Shown here: piece by piece, positions 33,890-46,056 of the stretch
Layout: the number at the start of each line of letters is the position of its first letter
Numbering within the stretch: the first letter of the stretch is position 1
Source: Ctena decussata
Taxonomy: Eukaryota; Mollusca; Bivalvia; Lucinida; Lucinidae
Assembly (NCBI GenBank): GCA_963989385.1
Contig: OZ022509.1
Location: 51,972,271 to 52,036,270, forward strand
DNA: 64,000 nucleotides
Reading direction: 5' to 3'
The notes under the pieces: generated by a model
What the model saw: only the letters and a program-made list of their open reading frames with translations
Told to the model about the DNA's origin: nothing
Databases searched by the model: none
Translations under genes and position numbers: made by a program

Positions 33890-34890
33890 ACAAAATCCAT
33901 CGCATGGTTTTGAAATTTGAGATTTAAAAGCTTTGACATAAAACTTATGCTAAAATTTGTCTATGACCTTGACCTGTCGGCCATGTGCATAGTGGGGGTA
34001 TAGCTAAATAAAATGCTAGACCTATATTCATCATCATACTGAATATGAACCGAATTAATCATATAGTTTTGAAAACATGTGTTCTTACAAAAGTTAAACA
34101 TAAAAATTCAAAGTCTGTGGTCTTGACCTTAAGTTCATGAGCATGGGCAGGATATTGCTCAATAAAATATTGGCCCTGTATCTGACATCATGCAAAATAT
34201 GAACCATATCCATCATTTGATTTGGAAAATATGAGCTCTTTAAAAACTTTACGTAAAACTTTAATGCAAACGTTCGAAGTCCTTGACCTTGGCCTTAAGA
34301 TCATAGGCGTTGGCGGGGGTATTGCTGAAAAACATCTAACCTATATTTGTCATCATGCCAAATATGAACCAAATTCATATGGTTTGGAAAATAAGAGCTC
34401 TTAATTAGTTTAACGTAAAATTTTAATGTAAAATTCTGAAGCTGGTAACTTTGACCTTAAGAACATGGGCCTTGGCGGGGGTTAGCATACCAAATATGAA
34501 CCAAATACATGATATTGTTTGGAGATCTAACCCTTGAATACTTAATGGTTAACCTTCAACGTAAAATTTCGAGACCCCTGACTTTGACCATAAGAACATG
34601 GCTGTGGGCCGGGGAATCGCTGAAAGAAACTTTGGACTTGTATCTCTCACCATCAAATTATGAACCATATCCATCATTTGATTGGGAAAATATGAGCTCT
34701 TTAAAAACTTTAACGTAATATACAATTTTGAAGCCCGTGACTTTGACCTTTAGATCATTGGCGTGGACAGGCGTATTGCCGAAAGAAACCTTGGACGTAT
34801 ATTTATCGTCATACCAAATATGAACCAAATCAATGATATGGTTTAGGAAATATGAGCTCTTAAGAAGACTTAAACGTAACTGCGGACGCT
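33890..34890. repeat. ~155-bp diverged tandem array inside T1
   Basis: The repeated words are CAAATATGAACCAAATCCAT, GGTTTGGAAAATATGAGCTC, TTTAACGTAAAA, TTTGACCTTAAGAACATGG and GGCGGGGGTATTGCTGAA, found at least six times. A related TTGACCTTGA..GTCAAGGTCATGGAC array lies at 56840-57540. The T2 copy starts near 40544. Confidence 0.8.
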
Positions 34891-36800
34891 GACCCCAAAG
34901 CCAACGCCGATGCCGACGCTGGGGTAGTGCAGTAGCTCTTCCTGGTCTTTATCCAACTGAGCTTAAAATGTAATATGAAAATAGGCATTACCTAAAGGTG
35001 AGCACATCGCTCTCTACAACGCGTGGGTGCTATGATAAAATCTATTATGGTTACTACTGTGTTAACTCTATAGTTTCAGACAACAAGACCTGTCACAGGG
35101 ACAGGATAACTCGCCTGACAGCGCCTTGCCCATCACATAAAAAACTTTAACGTAAAACTTTAACAGTTTGCTAACGCCGACGCCGCCGTCAATGACGCGC
35201 AAACGCTGACGCCGACGCCGGTGGTAGTGCAATAGCTCTTCCTGAACTTCGTTCAGGCGAGCTAAAAATGCGTGGTCACTTGAAAGTGTAGACCCTGAAT
35301 GAAATTTGTAATAACATTATTGCAACTCGACAGCTGACAAACTGATGAGAAACTACATGTACCAGAGAACAGCTTTCTCTCTAGTAATCTTTTTCCTCGT
35401 AAACAGGCTATATTTTTTCAGATTTTTCTGTATAGCGCTTTCTATTTCCTTTAAATTCCACCCAACGCTCAGCCTCCTTGTGTTTTGTTTGCTGACCATG
35501 TAGTAATCTACTCTCTGAAGCCGTTAACTTTGAGGCCATCTTGTTTTTTTGACGTAACGTAGTGACAGAAAAACTGTACTGCCTCTATTTCTTATTGTTT
35601 CTTATTTAATATTAATGTACAATAATATACCGTATTCTATATATTGGGACCGTTAGGTCTGAGCAAATAGTGCAAACCCAAATCAGACTGCTCCTTAATG
35701 AGCAGTCTGATCAGGGTTTACACTATTTGCCATTCCATTTACATTTTTTGGGCACATTACTGCACTGTAAAACCAAACTGTTCCAAATTTAGGACAATTA
35801 TGGTAATTACTTTTAGTGTCCCAATATTTGGAATTTTTACGGTACTTCATTTTAAATAACTATTTTCTGCATTTTGCTGCTACAGAACACATTCTTACAA
35901 TGCAAAAAAAAACTTTACTGGGAAAACCCTTTAAAGCTTAGCATAAACTACTGATTTTATCAATTTCTCCATGCTGCTGGTGGTTTAACTGGTGTTAAAT
36001 AAACAAAACTCAGCCTCTGGTAAACGTTTCTTGGACAGCTGATTATGACAGCTGCAAGTGCTCTCAGGTTGTATGATCGACTGTATATATGTATCTCAAA
36101 GCTGTGCGAAGGAAAATACTTTTCCCTCAACTTTATAGACCGTTTACCGTCTGCTGTGCACTGTCCACTCGCCCTTCGCTTTGGGGCATGCTGAAAAGTA
36201 GTGCATGTTGTTCGCGGTTTTCTGTATACTATTTACTGTCCAGTGAAGTGTCTACTGTCTGTCTACTACGTCCTGGATACTGTTTAATGCGGTCTGTCTG
36301 CTACAACATGGATGTGGTGCAAGCACAGGGGCATGGGTACAAGGTCGCAGCATGTGCGCCTGTTTCAGCGCATCTGGACTCTAAAATGATGTACCTTCAA
36401 CCAAAGTGGAGTCGCACAAACAGATGAAACCAACATAAGCATCATAGTAACCTGCACTTTATGGGAGATGAACCCTGGTGGTCCGTAAGACTAATAAAGG
36501 ATTGCAAAAATTCCTATGTAGCACATACCTATATTTGGGCAGCAAAACCCACACGCAGGCGCATCTAATTTTCTGTACATTTAAGTTCTGCAATAGTTAA
36601 AACAAATAAAAAAATAACAAGTAAATTAAAAAGGCAGTTCTGACATTTTTCTTGTCAATTTTAGTTTTGTATGATAGAAATGCAGAATTTATCAATTTTG
36701 GCAATATGCACAAATTCTGGCATTATTTCTTTTCCCTAGAGAATTGCTTCTTTCGTCTGAAGATCGATGTTAATGAAACGTGGACCTAGAATAAATTAGT

Positions 36801-39800
36801 CAGTCGATCATCTAACCTAGAGGGCACTACCATGTCATGGTAGTCAATGTTTTATCAATTATCTTGCCTGAGATATTAAATTGTAGAGTTTCAAGGCATT
36901 CTTTTAAAGAGGCTGTCTTGTAAAAGTGGTGCTGCAGAACCAATAAACTGATGACATCATGAGCATGCTGTGTTCAGAATCACTATTAAAATTCTTGAGT
37001 TATACAGTAAAGATTTTTAAATATCGGACATTGTCTTAAAATTCCGTTGTTGTTGCTTTTGTTCCTAAAGATAAACACTGAAGACTCACACCAGACTGCT
37101 CCTCTGCTCTGGTTCTGCATTTTGTCCGAAAATTGAGGGATATGATTTTTGATTGGGTCTTAGTATGAAAGTGTGAAGTAATATGATTCAGTGTTGTAAT
37201 GCAAGCATGAACAGCGATTTTATTTACCCATATGAAAGACAAAAATAATAGCATATGTCACATAAAACATAAGCAAGCGGTGAGATGCAGAGCAGATACC
37301 CTAAATGTAGCGTCTGATCAGGGTCTTCACTCTATGCCTTTCAGGTACAGCGATTCATTTGTACCAAAATAAAGTTATTGCTCCTTAAAGCCCCTGTACA
37401 TAAAATAGTTCTTCACATGCCCTACCCCGTCCATTAAAAATCGTAAAACGGGCTGTGGTCGAGGTAGAAAATAAAACATTTGGCCTAAATGTCTACCATA
37501 CAATTCTGGTTCGTTAATGAACAGTCCTTAATTATGTGACGTCCATCTCGTCTGTATCCCACCCAGAGTCAGTTTGTATCAAGCTCAGATTGGGTCCAAC
37601 TGCCGGTTCACCTAGTGCAGAGACCATGTCCAAGCAGTCCAAGCCCGTCCATGGTCCGTTAAACTCCGTTCGTGACTACTTCTACTTCATCCCCAATATT
37701 TTCAAACCATTTCTAACTAGTTTCACCATGACCACCTTGTTCAAATTCTGACTGCATCTCGTCCGTAGTCACCAGGCATGCAAAATGTAATAAATTGCAA
37801 TCAGTCCTGGTCAGATTGCTTTAAAAGCCACGCGCATTCAAGCCGGTCCTCATATGGACGTAGGAACGGCGCCCCCTTACTGCGGCTATGGATACGTTCC
37901 GCTGAGGTGTGGGGGATAACTTCTTTACGAAAAATGAAACACACACACACACACACGCCAGTCTTCATTCGCGTTCGTCACTGCAAGCTGTGCAAACTGT
38001 CGCATCCTTGTAAGTATCATGGCTCCAAAGAATGGCGGAAATAGAACGTCAAGCCGTACTAAAACAGCTACTGTTAGATCCAAAAGCTGTACCTCCTCTG
38101 AAGCCCATCCAGCTCATTCCCATATTGCTGAGCCTCTTGAGCCTGTTCCTGAGTCTGGAAGTCAAGAGAAGACGATTTTCCTATAGATCTTTGTCTCTTT
38201 TTTCTCTCTTTTTCTCTCTCTTCTACTTTCCTTTTTGTTATGCATTTATTCCGTATTTTTGTTTTTGCCCTGCTTGTTTGTAAGATTAGTTGGTCGATTG
38301 GAAAAAAATAAATAAATAAATAATAATAAAAAAAAAACAAGCTTAGAGTCGACTTTCGGAAGTTAATTTTTCAAGTTTTTTGCTGCATTTGAAAGCTTCT
38401 GGTGTCCTCCCAGTCTGTGTTTTAGAGCTGATACTGAGCATACAAGGCGTACAGAGAAATAAAGGTGAATATATGTGAGGGTCCCTCTATATCTGAATGT
38501 ACCATAATACCAGTAAAATACAAGTCATTGCAATAGTGTAAGAAATATTGGCTTAAATCACTGGACCATGAAATATAGGCCACACTGACTAACGATTAGT
38601 ACGAGGTCAGTCACAGTGTCAGCCGAAACCAGTTACCCAAGTATGATGCAAATCCATGTAATAATGTATGAAATATGACGCAAAGTCACTGGACCATTAA
38701 ATATAGGCCACACATTAACCTACGATTGGTATGAGGTCACTCAAAGAATCCACCCAAACCTTAAACCTAGGTGTAATGTAAATTCATGAAAAAGCGTTTG
38801 AGACATTGGCTAAAATCACACTGACCTACAATTAGTATGGGGTCACTAACAGTGTCAGCCAAAACCATTAACCCAGGTTTGATGCAAATCCATGTTATAG
38901 TGTTAGGAATATAAAACAAAATCATTGAACCATGAAATATAGGCCACACTGACCTCATATTAGTAAAAGGTCCTTCATAGTGTCAGCCCAAACCTTTTAT
39001 CAGAGTATAATGAAAATCCATGAAAAAGTGTTAAAATATGTGGTAAAAAATACCATTAAATACAGGTCACACTGATCTAATACAAGCATGAGGTCACTCA
39101 TAGTGTCAGCCCAAAGCATTAACACAAGTATGATGCAAATCCATAAAAAAGGTGGTAAAAATGTGATACAAAATCATTGAACCACGAAATATAGGTTACA
39201 CTCATCAACAATTAGTATGAGGTCACTCACGGTGCTATCCCAAACCTTAACCTAAGTTCAAGGTAAATCCACATAATAGTGTTTGAAATATGAGGCATTT
39301 AATCATTTGACCATAAATATAGTTCACTGACCAACTTCTATTCTGAAGTCAAACATTGAGTTATACTGAGCAATTATCAAGCAATCATGTTCATACATCA
39401 AACAGTCTTCAATGCAAAATTACTGGACCATGAAATGTTCATCACTGTGACCTACTTTTAGTTTAGAAACAAATATCAGGTCATACTGACATATTTTCCC
39501 AAGCCATCATGTTCGCGCATCAAAGTTTTTGAGATATGAGGCGAAACGACTGGACCACGAAATAGGTCATGGCCCAATATGCATAATCGTTTTCAGTAGG
39601 TCGTCCCCAGATGTTACTGTGTAGCAAGTTTGAAGACTCTGTCTCTTTTGGTTACTTGGAACTTGAGCTAAACCAAACTGGTTAATATTATTTTCCGTGT
39701 TCAACTGTACATGAACTACAGGGCATGGCCCTATATGCATCATTGCTTTCAGGAAATCTTCCACAGATGTATTTCGAGCACGTTTAAAGACTCTATCCAT

Positions 39801-42737
39801 GTAAGTTACTTAGAAACTGATCTAAAAGCAACAGCTGAATATTTTTCCATGTGCAGTGATCCGTGAAATATAGTTCATGGCTCGACGTGCATTACTGTTA
39901 TCAGTATCCTTCCCCAGTTTTATCTATTGAGCAAGTTTGAACAGTATCCTTTTGGCTACTTAGAAACTGAGCTAAATGCAACAGTTGACTGTTTCTTTTT
40001 CTATGTTCAGTCATCCGTAAAATATAGGTCTTGGGCTGATATGCATCGCTCCTTTCAGTAGATCTTCACCTGGTGTATCTATGGACAAGGTTGAAGGTTG
40101 GTTGTTTGGTTGTTTGGGTTTAACGGCCCTTTGTGACAGTATTTCAGTCAATATCGGGCTGTCTCTCAAAGAGAGGAAGAAGAGAGAAATGACAGACGAG
40201 AGAAAAATGGCCAAACAGCCTCCGCCCGCACCTACTGCAAGCACAGTATGCCCTTGCCCTACTAGTATCCAAATCAGTAGGACGCCCGGCACTGGAAGTT
40301 ATACCCAGCACCATCGTACCACCCAACCGCCCCAAGCAAGTTTGAAGACTCTGTTAAATAACAAGAGATCAAGAGACAAGAGACATCAGACAAGATAGCT
40401 TGCCTTGGCCTTTGACCTAAGAACTATATGCACCCTTGGGCCTATTGTGAGGTAGGTGGGGGGGGGGGGGCATTGCTAGGTCATAGGGGAGGGGTGCTGC
40501 TGAATAAAAGTTTTGACCCATACCTACATCAAACCAAATATGAACAAAATCCATCGCATGGTTTTGAAATTTGAGATTTAAAAGCTTTGACATAAAACTT
40601 ATGCTAAAATTTGTCTATGACCTTGACCTGTCGGCCATGTGCATAGTGGGGGTATAGCTAAATAAAATGCTAGACCTATATTCATCATCATACTGAATAT
40701 GAACCGAATTAATCATATAGTTTTGAAAACATGTGTTCTTACAAAAGTTAAACATAAAAATTCAAAGTCTGTGGTCTTGACCCTAAGTTCATGAGCATGG
40801 GCAGGATATTGCTCAATAAAATATTGGCCCTGTATCTGACATCATGCAAAATATGAACCATATCCATCATTTGATTTGGAAAATATGAGCTCTTTAAAAA
40901 CTTTACGTAAAACTTTAATGCAAACGTTCGAAGTCCTTGACCTTGGCCTTAAGATCATAGGCGTTGGCGGGGGTATTGCTGAAAAACATCTAACCTATAT
41001 TTGTCATCATGCCAAATATGAACCAAATTCATATGGTTTGGAAAATAAGAGCTCTTAATTAGTTTAACGTAAAATTTTAATGTAAAATTCTGAAGCTGGT
41101 AACTTTGACCTTAAGAACATGGGCCTTGGCGGGGGTTAGCATACCAAATATGAACCAAATACATGATATTGTTTGGAGATCTAACCCTTGAATACTTAAT
41201 GGTTAACCTTCAACGTAAAATTTCGAGACCCCTGACTTTGACCATAAGAACATGGCTGTGGGCCGGGGAATCGCTGAAAGAAACTTTGGACTTGTATCTC
41301 TCACCATCAAATTATGAACCATATCCATCATTTGATTGGGAAAATATGAGCTCTTTAAAAACTTTAACGTAATATACAATTTTGAAGCCCGTGACTTTGA
41401 CCTTTAGATCATTGGCGTGGACAGGCGTATTGCCGAAAGAAACCTTGGACGTATATTTATCGTCATACCAAATATGAACCAAATCAATGATATGGTTTAG
41501 GAAATATGAGCTCTTAAGAAGACTTAAACGTAACTGCGGACGCTGACCCCAAAGCCAACGCCGATGCCGACGCTGGGGTAGTGCAGTAGCTCTTCCTGGT
41601 CTTTATCCAACTGAGCTTAAAATGTAATATGAAAATAGGCATTACCTAAAGGTGAGCACATCGCTCTCTACAACGCGTGGGTGCTATGATAAAATCTATT
41701 ATGGTTACTACTGTGTTAACTCTATAGTTTCAGACAACAAGACCTGTCACAGGGACAGGATAACTCGCCTGACAGCGCCTTGCCCATCACATAAAAAACT
41801 TTAACGTAAAACTTTAACAGTTTGCTAACGCCGACGCCGCCGTCGATGACGCGCAAACGCTGACGCCGACGCCGGTGGTAGTGCAATAGCTCTTCCTGAA
41901 CTTCGTTCAGGCGAGCTAAAAATGCGTGGTCACTTGAAAGTGTAGACCCTGAATGAAATTTGTAATAACATTATTGCAACTCGACAGCTGAAAAACTGAT
42001 GAGAAACTACATGTACCAGAGAACAGCTTTCTCTCTAGTAGTCTTTTTCCTCGTAAACAGGCTATATTTTTTCAGATTTTTCTGTATAGCGCTTTCTATT
42101 TCCTTTAAATTCCACCCAACGCTCAGCCTCCTTGTGTTTTGTTTGCTGACCATGTAGTAATCTACTCTCTGAAGCCGTTAACTTTGAGACCATCTTGTTT
42201 TTTTGACGTAACGTAGTGACAGAAAAACTGTACTGCCTCTATTTCTTATTGTTTCTTATTTAATATTAATGTACAATAATATACCGTATTCTATATATTG
42301 GGACCGTTAGGTCTGAGCAAATAGTGCAAACCCAAATCAGACTGCTCCTTAATGAGCAGTCTGATCAGGGTTTACACTATTTGCCATTCCATTTACATTT
42401 TTTGGGCACATTACTGCACTGTAAAACCAAACTGTTCCAAATTTAGGACAATTATGGTAATTACTTTTAGTGTCCCAATATTTGGAATTTTTACGGTACT
42501 TCATTTTAAATAACTATTTTCTGCATTTTGCTGCTACAGAACACATTCTTACAATGCAAAAAAAAACTTTACTGGGAAAACCCTTTAAAGCTTAGCATAA
42601 ACTACTGATTTTATCAATTTCTCCATGCTGCTGGTGGTTTAACTGGTGTTAAATAAACAAAACTCAGCCTCTGGTAAACGTTTCTTGGACAGCTGATTAT
42701 GACAGCTGCAAGTGCTCTCAGGTTGTATGATCGACTG
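36801..42737. mobile_element. T2: second copy of the 5.94-kb transposon, target duplication TAGT
   Basis: It has the same ends and content as T1, inserted 717 unit-bases further along unit D, with TAGT directly outside both ends. By eye I find only about ten single-base differences from T1 over 5.94 kb (for example near 37024, 39231, 40792, 41845, 41990 and 42187, plus one extra G in the G-run near 40458). Separate target duplications show two insertion events, not a copied block. No transposase was found. Confidence 0.85.
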
Positions 42738-43349
42738 TAGTTATGACTGTGGGCAGACTTCCAATATCATTATTTTGTTCCACGACGCGAGAAAACCAAC
42801 AAAGTGGTTGTGCGCCCAGCGCAGACTCAGATAAGCCCGGGTTGTGCGCCCAGCGTAGACTCAGATAAGCCCGGGCATCCACCCAGTCTGATCAGAGTCT
42901 TTGCTGTCCTCATGAAGGTAGCGCGCCACGTTAGATCCTTAGCTACCGTTAAAGCGCTTAGAAAAGACTGTGATCATACTAGGCGGATGCCCAGGCTGAT
43001 CTGAGTCTGCGATGGGCGCACTTCCACTTTGCTGCTTTCTCTTGTCGCGGCTCATTTTTTTCTGATTCAGATAAACGGATATCTAATTGGAAGCTCAAGG
43101 AGACGGATCAGATCTTCACATTGATACATACTACCCAGCAGGCACACAACGTTATAATGACGTCGCATTGACGTCGACGCAAACATTACATTTCATCGAC
43201 GTCATTCTGACGTCATGTGCCCGCTGGGAAATACTTACTGCCCAGCAGGCATATGACGTCGAAATGACGTCGTATTGACGTCTATGCGGCATGGGAGCGT
43301 CGCATCGACCCCATTTTGACATCATTACGACGTCATGTGCCTGCTGGGT

Positions 43350-45130
43350 GTCTTGCAATGCTGTTCAAACAATTTCCATCGTTTTTATTTACTCTCTCTA
43401 TTGGGACACCTTTAAATTACCAGATTTTTCTAAAATTTAAACAAATGCTTAAAGTAGCTGACAGTGTGTCAAAAATACTGATAGGATATGACGCATTGCA
43501 CATCTTGATCTGGTTCTAAAGTGATTTCTCAGATACATCTATCCCAAAATTTCGGATCATTGCGGTTATTTTTATTTATTTTTTGTTAATCTTGCAGCTC
43601 TTGATAATCAAGGGTCGGTTATATTTGCACGTGCATTTTATGCTCATCTCTTTAAACGATATGAGCCTTGTCCGGGCAAAATATGTTTGACACTATACGC
43701 AAACAGTGGGTACCAAGATAAGTCTATGCAACTGCGTAGTCTGTCAGAGTTAGTGCAGTTCACCGTTTGAATACCAGAAGGCATACTTATTGCGCCTAAC
43801 CTGTTCTGATTGTGCTAGTGCACAGACTAGTCTGGACATAGGCGTTTTGCATACACCACAAGGCTGACTTTATCACGACACGACTCAAATGGCTTGCGCA
43901 AGGAAAAAATGTGCTTCAACCCATAATATTTACAGCGAAATATATATGTATACGCAACCAGGAGGTACCAAGATATGTCTACGCTCATGTGTAGTCTACC
44001 GTGCTCTGATTGCGCATGCGTCTAGTCAAGACACGCGCGTTTTGCTTATGAAATAAGACTGGTTTTATCATGACACGAGGTATGCGCAAGGGAAAATGTA
44101 TTTCACCCCATCTTGGGAAAAGCGAATGCAGTCCCATAAGTGTCTTTTCTTTTCGCGTTCTTTACGACGCCACAGTGTATGATGCTCAAAATTGCTTATA
44201 CATGTTGTGAACGCATACATGTTACCACAGACTGGACTGATTCTTCTCGTCGCATATGGCAATTTTTCGAGGGTGCGGCTCTTGGGTTACATCATTGGCA
44301 ATCAGGATAATCAAGTGTCGATCTTATTTTCACGTGCATTTATGCTCATCTCTTGTTTTGAATGTTATTAGCCCTGTCCGGGTAAAATATGTTTGACGCT
44401 ATACACAAACAGTGGGTACCAGGATAAGTCCATGTAACTGCGTTGTCTGTCAGAGTAAGTGCAGTGCATCGTTTACGAGAGAGCCTGCACTGCCGCGAGA
44501 GTTTGAGATCAGTAAAAGTTATAATATCCTGCTGTTCTTACTACCGGGGCACACATTGCGGGCCTAGCAGAGCAGTCATATCAGGATCTGCGCTGTTTGC
44601 GGTTCAGCCTCACCAAGCCTGCGGAAATTAAATGCTGAATCATCATTGAATCAACGCTGAATGAACATTGAATCAAAGTTGATTCAATGTGATTCAATGG
44701 TGTGTGCCCAGTGTATAAACTATAGAAAAACATCTTTAATGAGCCTCCTTATTACTGAGTACAAATTTGCACCTCATATAATCAGCTATGTCTCAAGTTA
44801 CATGTAAACCGTCAATATCAACGTCAGTTCAACGTCATAGTAACGTTTAATCAACGTCAATGCCACGCCGTTGTTTCAGCGTTCTGTGTCAGCTGAACCT
44901 GAGGCACAAATCTGTAATCATTGAATGTGGTTAGAATATTTAGAGTTGTGTCGCGCGAAAAAACACTTCAGGTGAGCATAAGCGAACTGTGCATATCAGC
45001 TTTCACATATGCGCAGTCTGCTCAGTAAGTGCAGGGAGAGTCAGGTTATCAAAACACGCAACATCATATCAATTTCAGTGCGTACTATATTTTTTCCGAA
45101 TAGAATGCGCATTTACGCAGACTAGTCTAA
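43350..45130. repeat. Unit D, remainder after T2 (right half and right arm)
   Basis: This holds the two internal direct repeats and the complete right arm, matching units B and C. The open frames at 44443-44631 and 44989-45234 recur in the other units at the same place, and reflect DNA identity rather than protein conservation. Confidence 0.7.
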
Positions 45131-46056
45131 GCAGTGCCGGATCTCTCCTTAAAGGTTCGGAACGAAAGTTTTTCACACCTATAAAACAGCTCATAATTTT
45201 AAAAGATTTGTTTTATGTACACACAGATAATTAGCAAGGTCATACATTCGGATACATTATATACTGAATTGTTCATATTTGGAGTCTACTAGAAATCCGA
45301 TCATCAGTGTAATAGAGCAAGAAATCAACTCATTACTGGGCAAGTCGTGTTTCCAAGAAATGTGTGACCAGAGAAGAATCAATGTTATACTAGACAGTAC
45401 ATTTTTACTTGAGCAACCAAACATCAAAATCAGTATAGACCAGTTGAATTCCTTAGAGTTTCACACCAGGAGACTACTACACAACCTATCTGGTGTTAGA
45501 TACAGAACTTTGAAATCACTTCCCAAGAAATAGTGTTAGAGCAGGTGTCAGTTAAAGACGTCAACTATAACTATAATTTTATACAAGAGCAATGTTTCCA
45601 GAATATCAGTATAGACATTTGTAACATACGTATGTAAATACGGTTGTCCTATGAAGGATGTTAAGAAGATAGAACAAGATAGAAGCTACATGATATTACA
45701 ACGCATATATAATTAGAAACTGAAAGTACAAACGTTTTGAAGGATTAAACATCATTTTATGAAGAAAATAAAACCGCTTCTAAGCCTGAAAAAGCCGAAA
45801 GATTCACTTAGTTTGTTACTCCCCTTTCAATTTTATTTAGAACAAAAAAGGAAGGGACCCAGATTTGGAGAAACGAAAATTCCATAGCTTTCCATTCGTT
45901 AATACCCCTCACCTGCCTTGAAAGGCCATTTCACCCCCCCCCCCCCCCCCCTCCTCCCCACACACACTACCACACACATCAATTACGCACTTGTTTCTTG
46001 GCGTGCTACAGGGTGAAACTTTTATTGTGCCACTGTTTAAATCTTATTAAACAGTA
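45131..46056. repeat. Spacer between units D and E, carrying an insertion
   Basis: The usual spacer is interrupted at 45255-45677 by a sequence found nowhere else in the window. A C-run is present at about 45934. Confidence 0.8.
45255..45677 (+). mobile_element. 423-bp insertion with GATA duplication and a C-terminal coding fragment
   Basis: Comparison with the other spacers defines this insertion exactly: GATA is present at both sides (45251-45254 and 45678-45681). It holds an open frame from about 45267 to 45533, which enters without its own ATG and ends RYRTLKSLPKK. The fragment includes EQEINSLLGKS, INVILDSTFLLEQPN and SLEFHTRRLLHNLSGV. About 140 bp of non-coding sequence follows. An open 5' end plus a 3' trailer looks like the 3' tail of a retroelement or a processed transcript, but there is no poly-A and I do not recognise the protein family. 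No inverted ends are visible. Confidence 0.6.

Larger units (their letters stand above)
30148..36083. mobile_element. T1: 5.94-kb TIR transposon in unit D, 4-bp target duplication TATA
   Basis: The ends are CAGTCGATCATCTAACCT and the complement of CAGTCGATCATACAACCT, with looser similarity inward for about 40 bp. TATA lies outside both ends, and the empty site is visible in units A-C. No transposase domain is recognisable in any frame, so it is non-autonomous. From left to right the interior holds unique sequence, a (CA)n tract (about 31288), a small 55-codon open frame starting MAPKNGGNRTSSRTKTATVR at 31366-31533 with no known family, and an A-rich tract. Then follow a ~130-bp tandem array, ~200-bp repeats, a SINE, a ~155-bp tandem array, and GCCGACGC-rich sequence ending in a GAACTTCGTTCAGGCGAGCT motif. 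CAGT-type ends resemble Tc1/mariner, but a 4-bp duplication does not fit that group, so the superfamily is left open. Confidence 0.85.
29384..45130. mobile_element. 5S-bearing unit D, split by two 5.94-kb transposons
   Basis: The unit begins TTAGACTAGTC at 29384 and ends GACTAGTCTAA at 45130, but its 3.9 kb body lies in three pieces: 29384-30147, 36084-36800 and 42738-45130. The gaps are filled by T1 and T2. Joining the pieces restores the order seen in units A-C and E. Its 5S gene has a 23-bp internal deletion, and there is a small deletion (about 12 bp) near 43600 relative to the other units. Confidence 0.85.

Noticed and set aside
30148..42737. T1 and T2 as one duplicated assembly block
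   Set aside because: Each has its own target duplication at a different position of unit D, which a block copy would not create. It is still worth checking with long reads.
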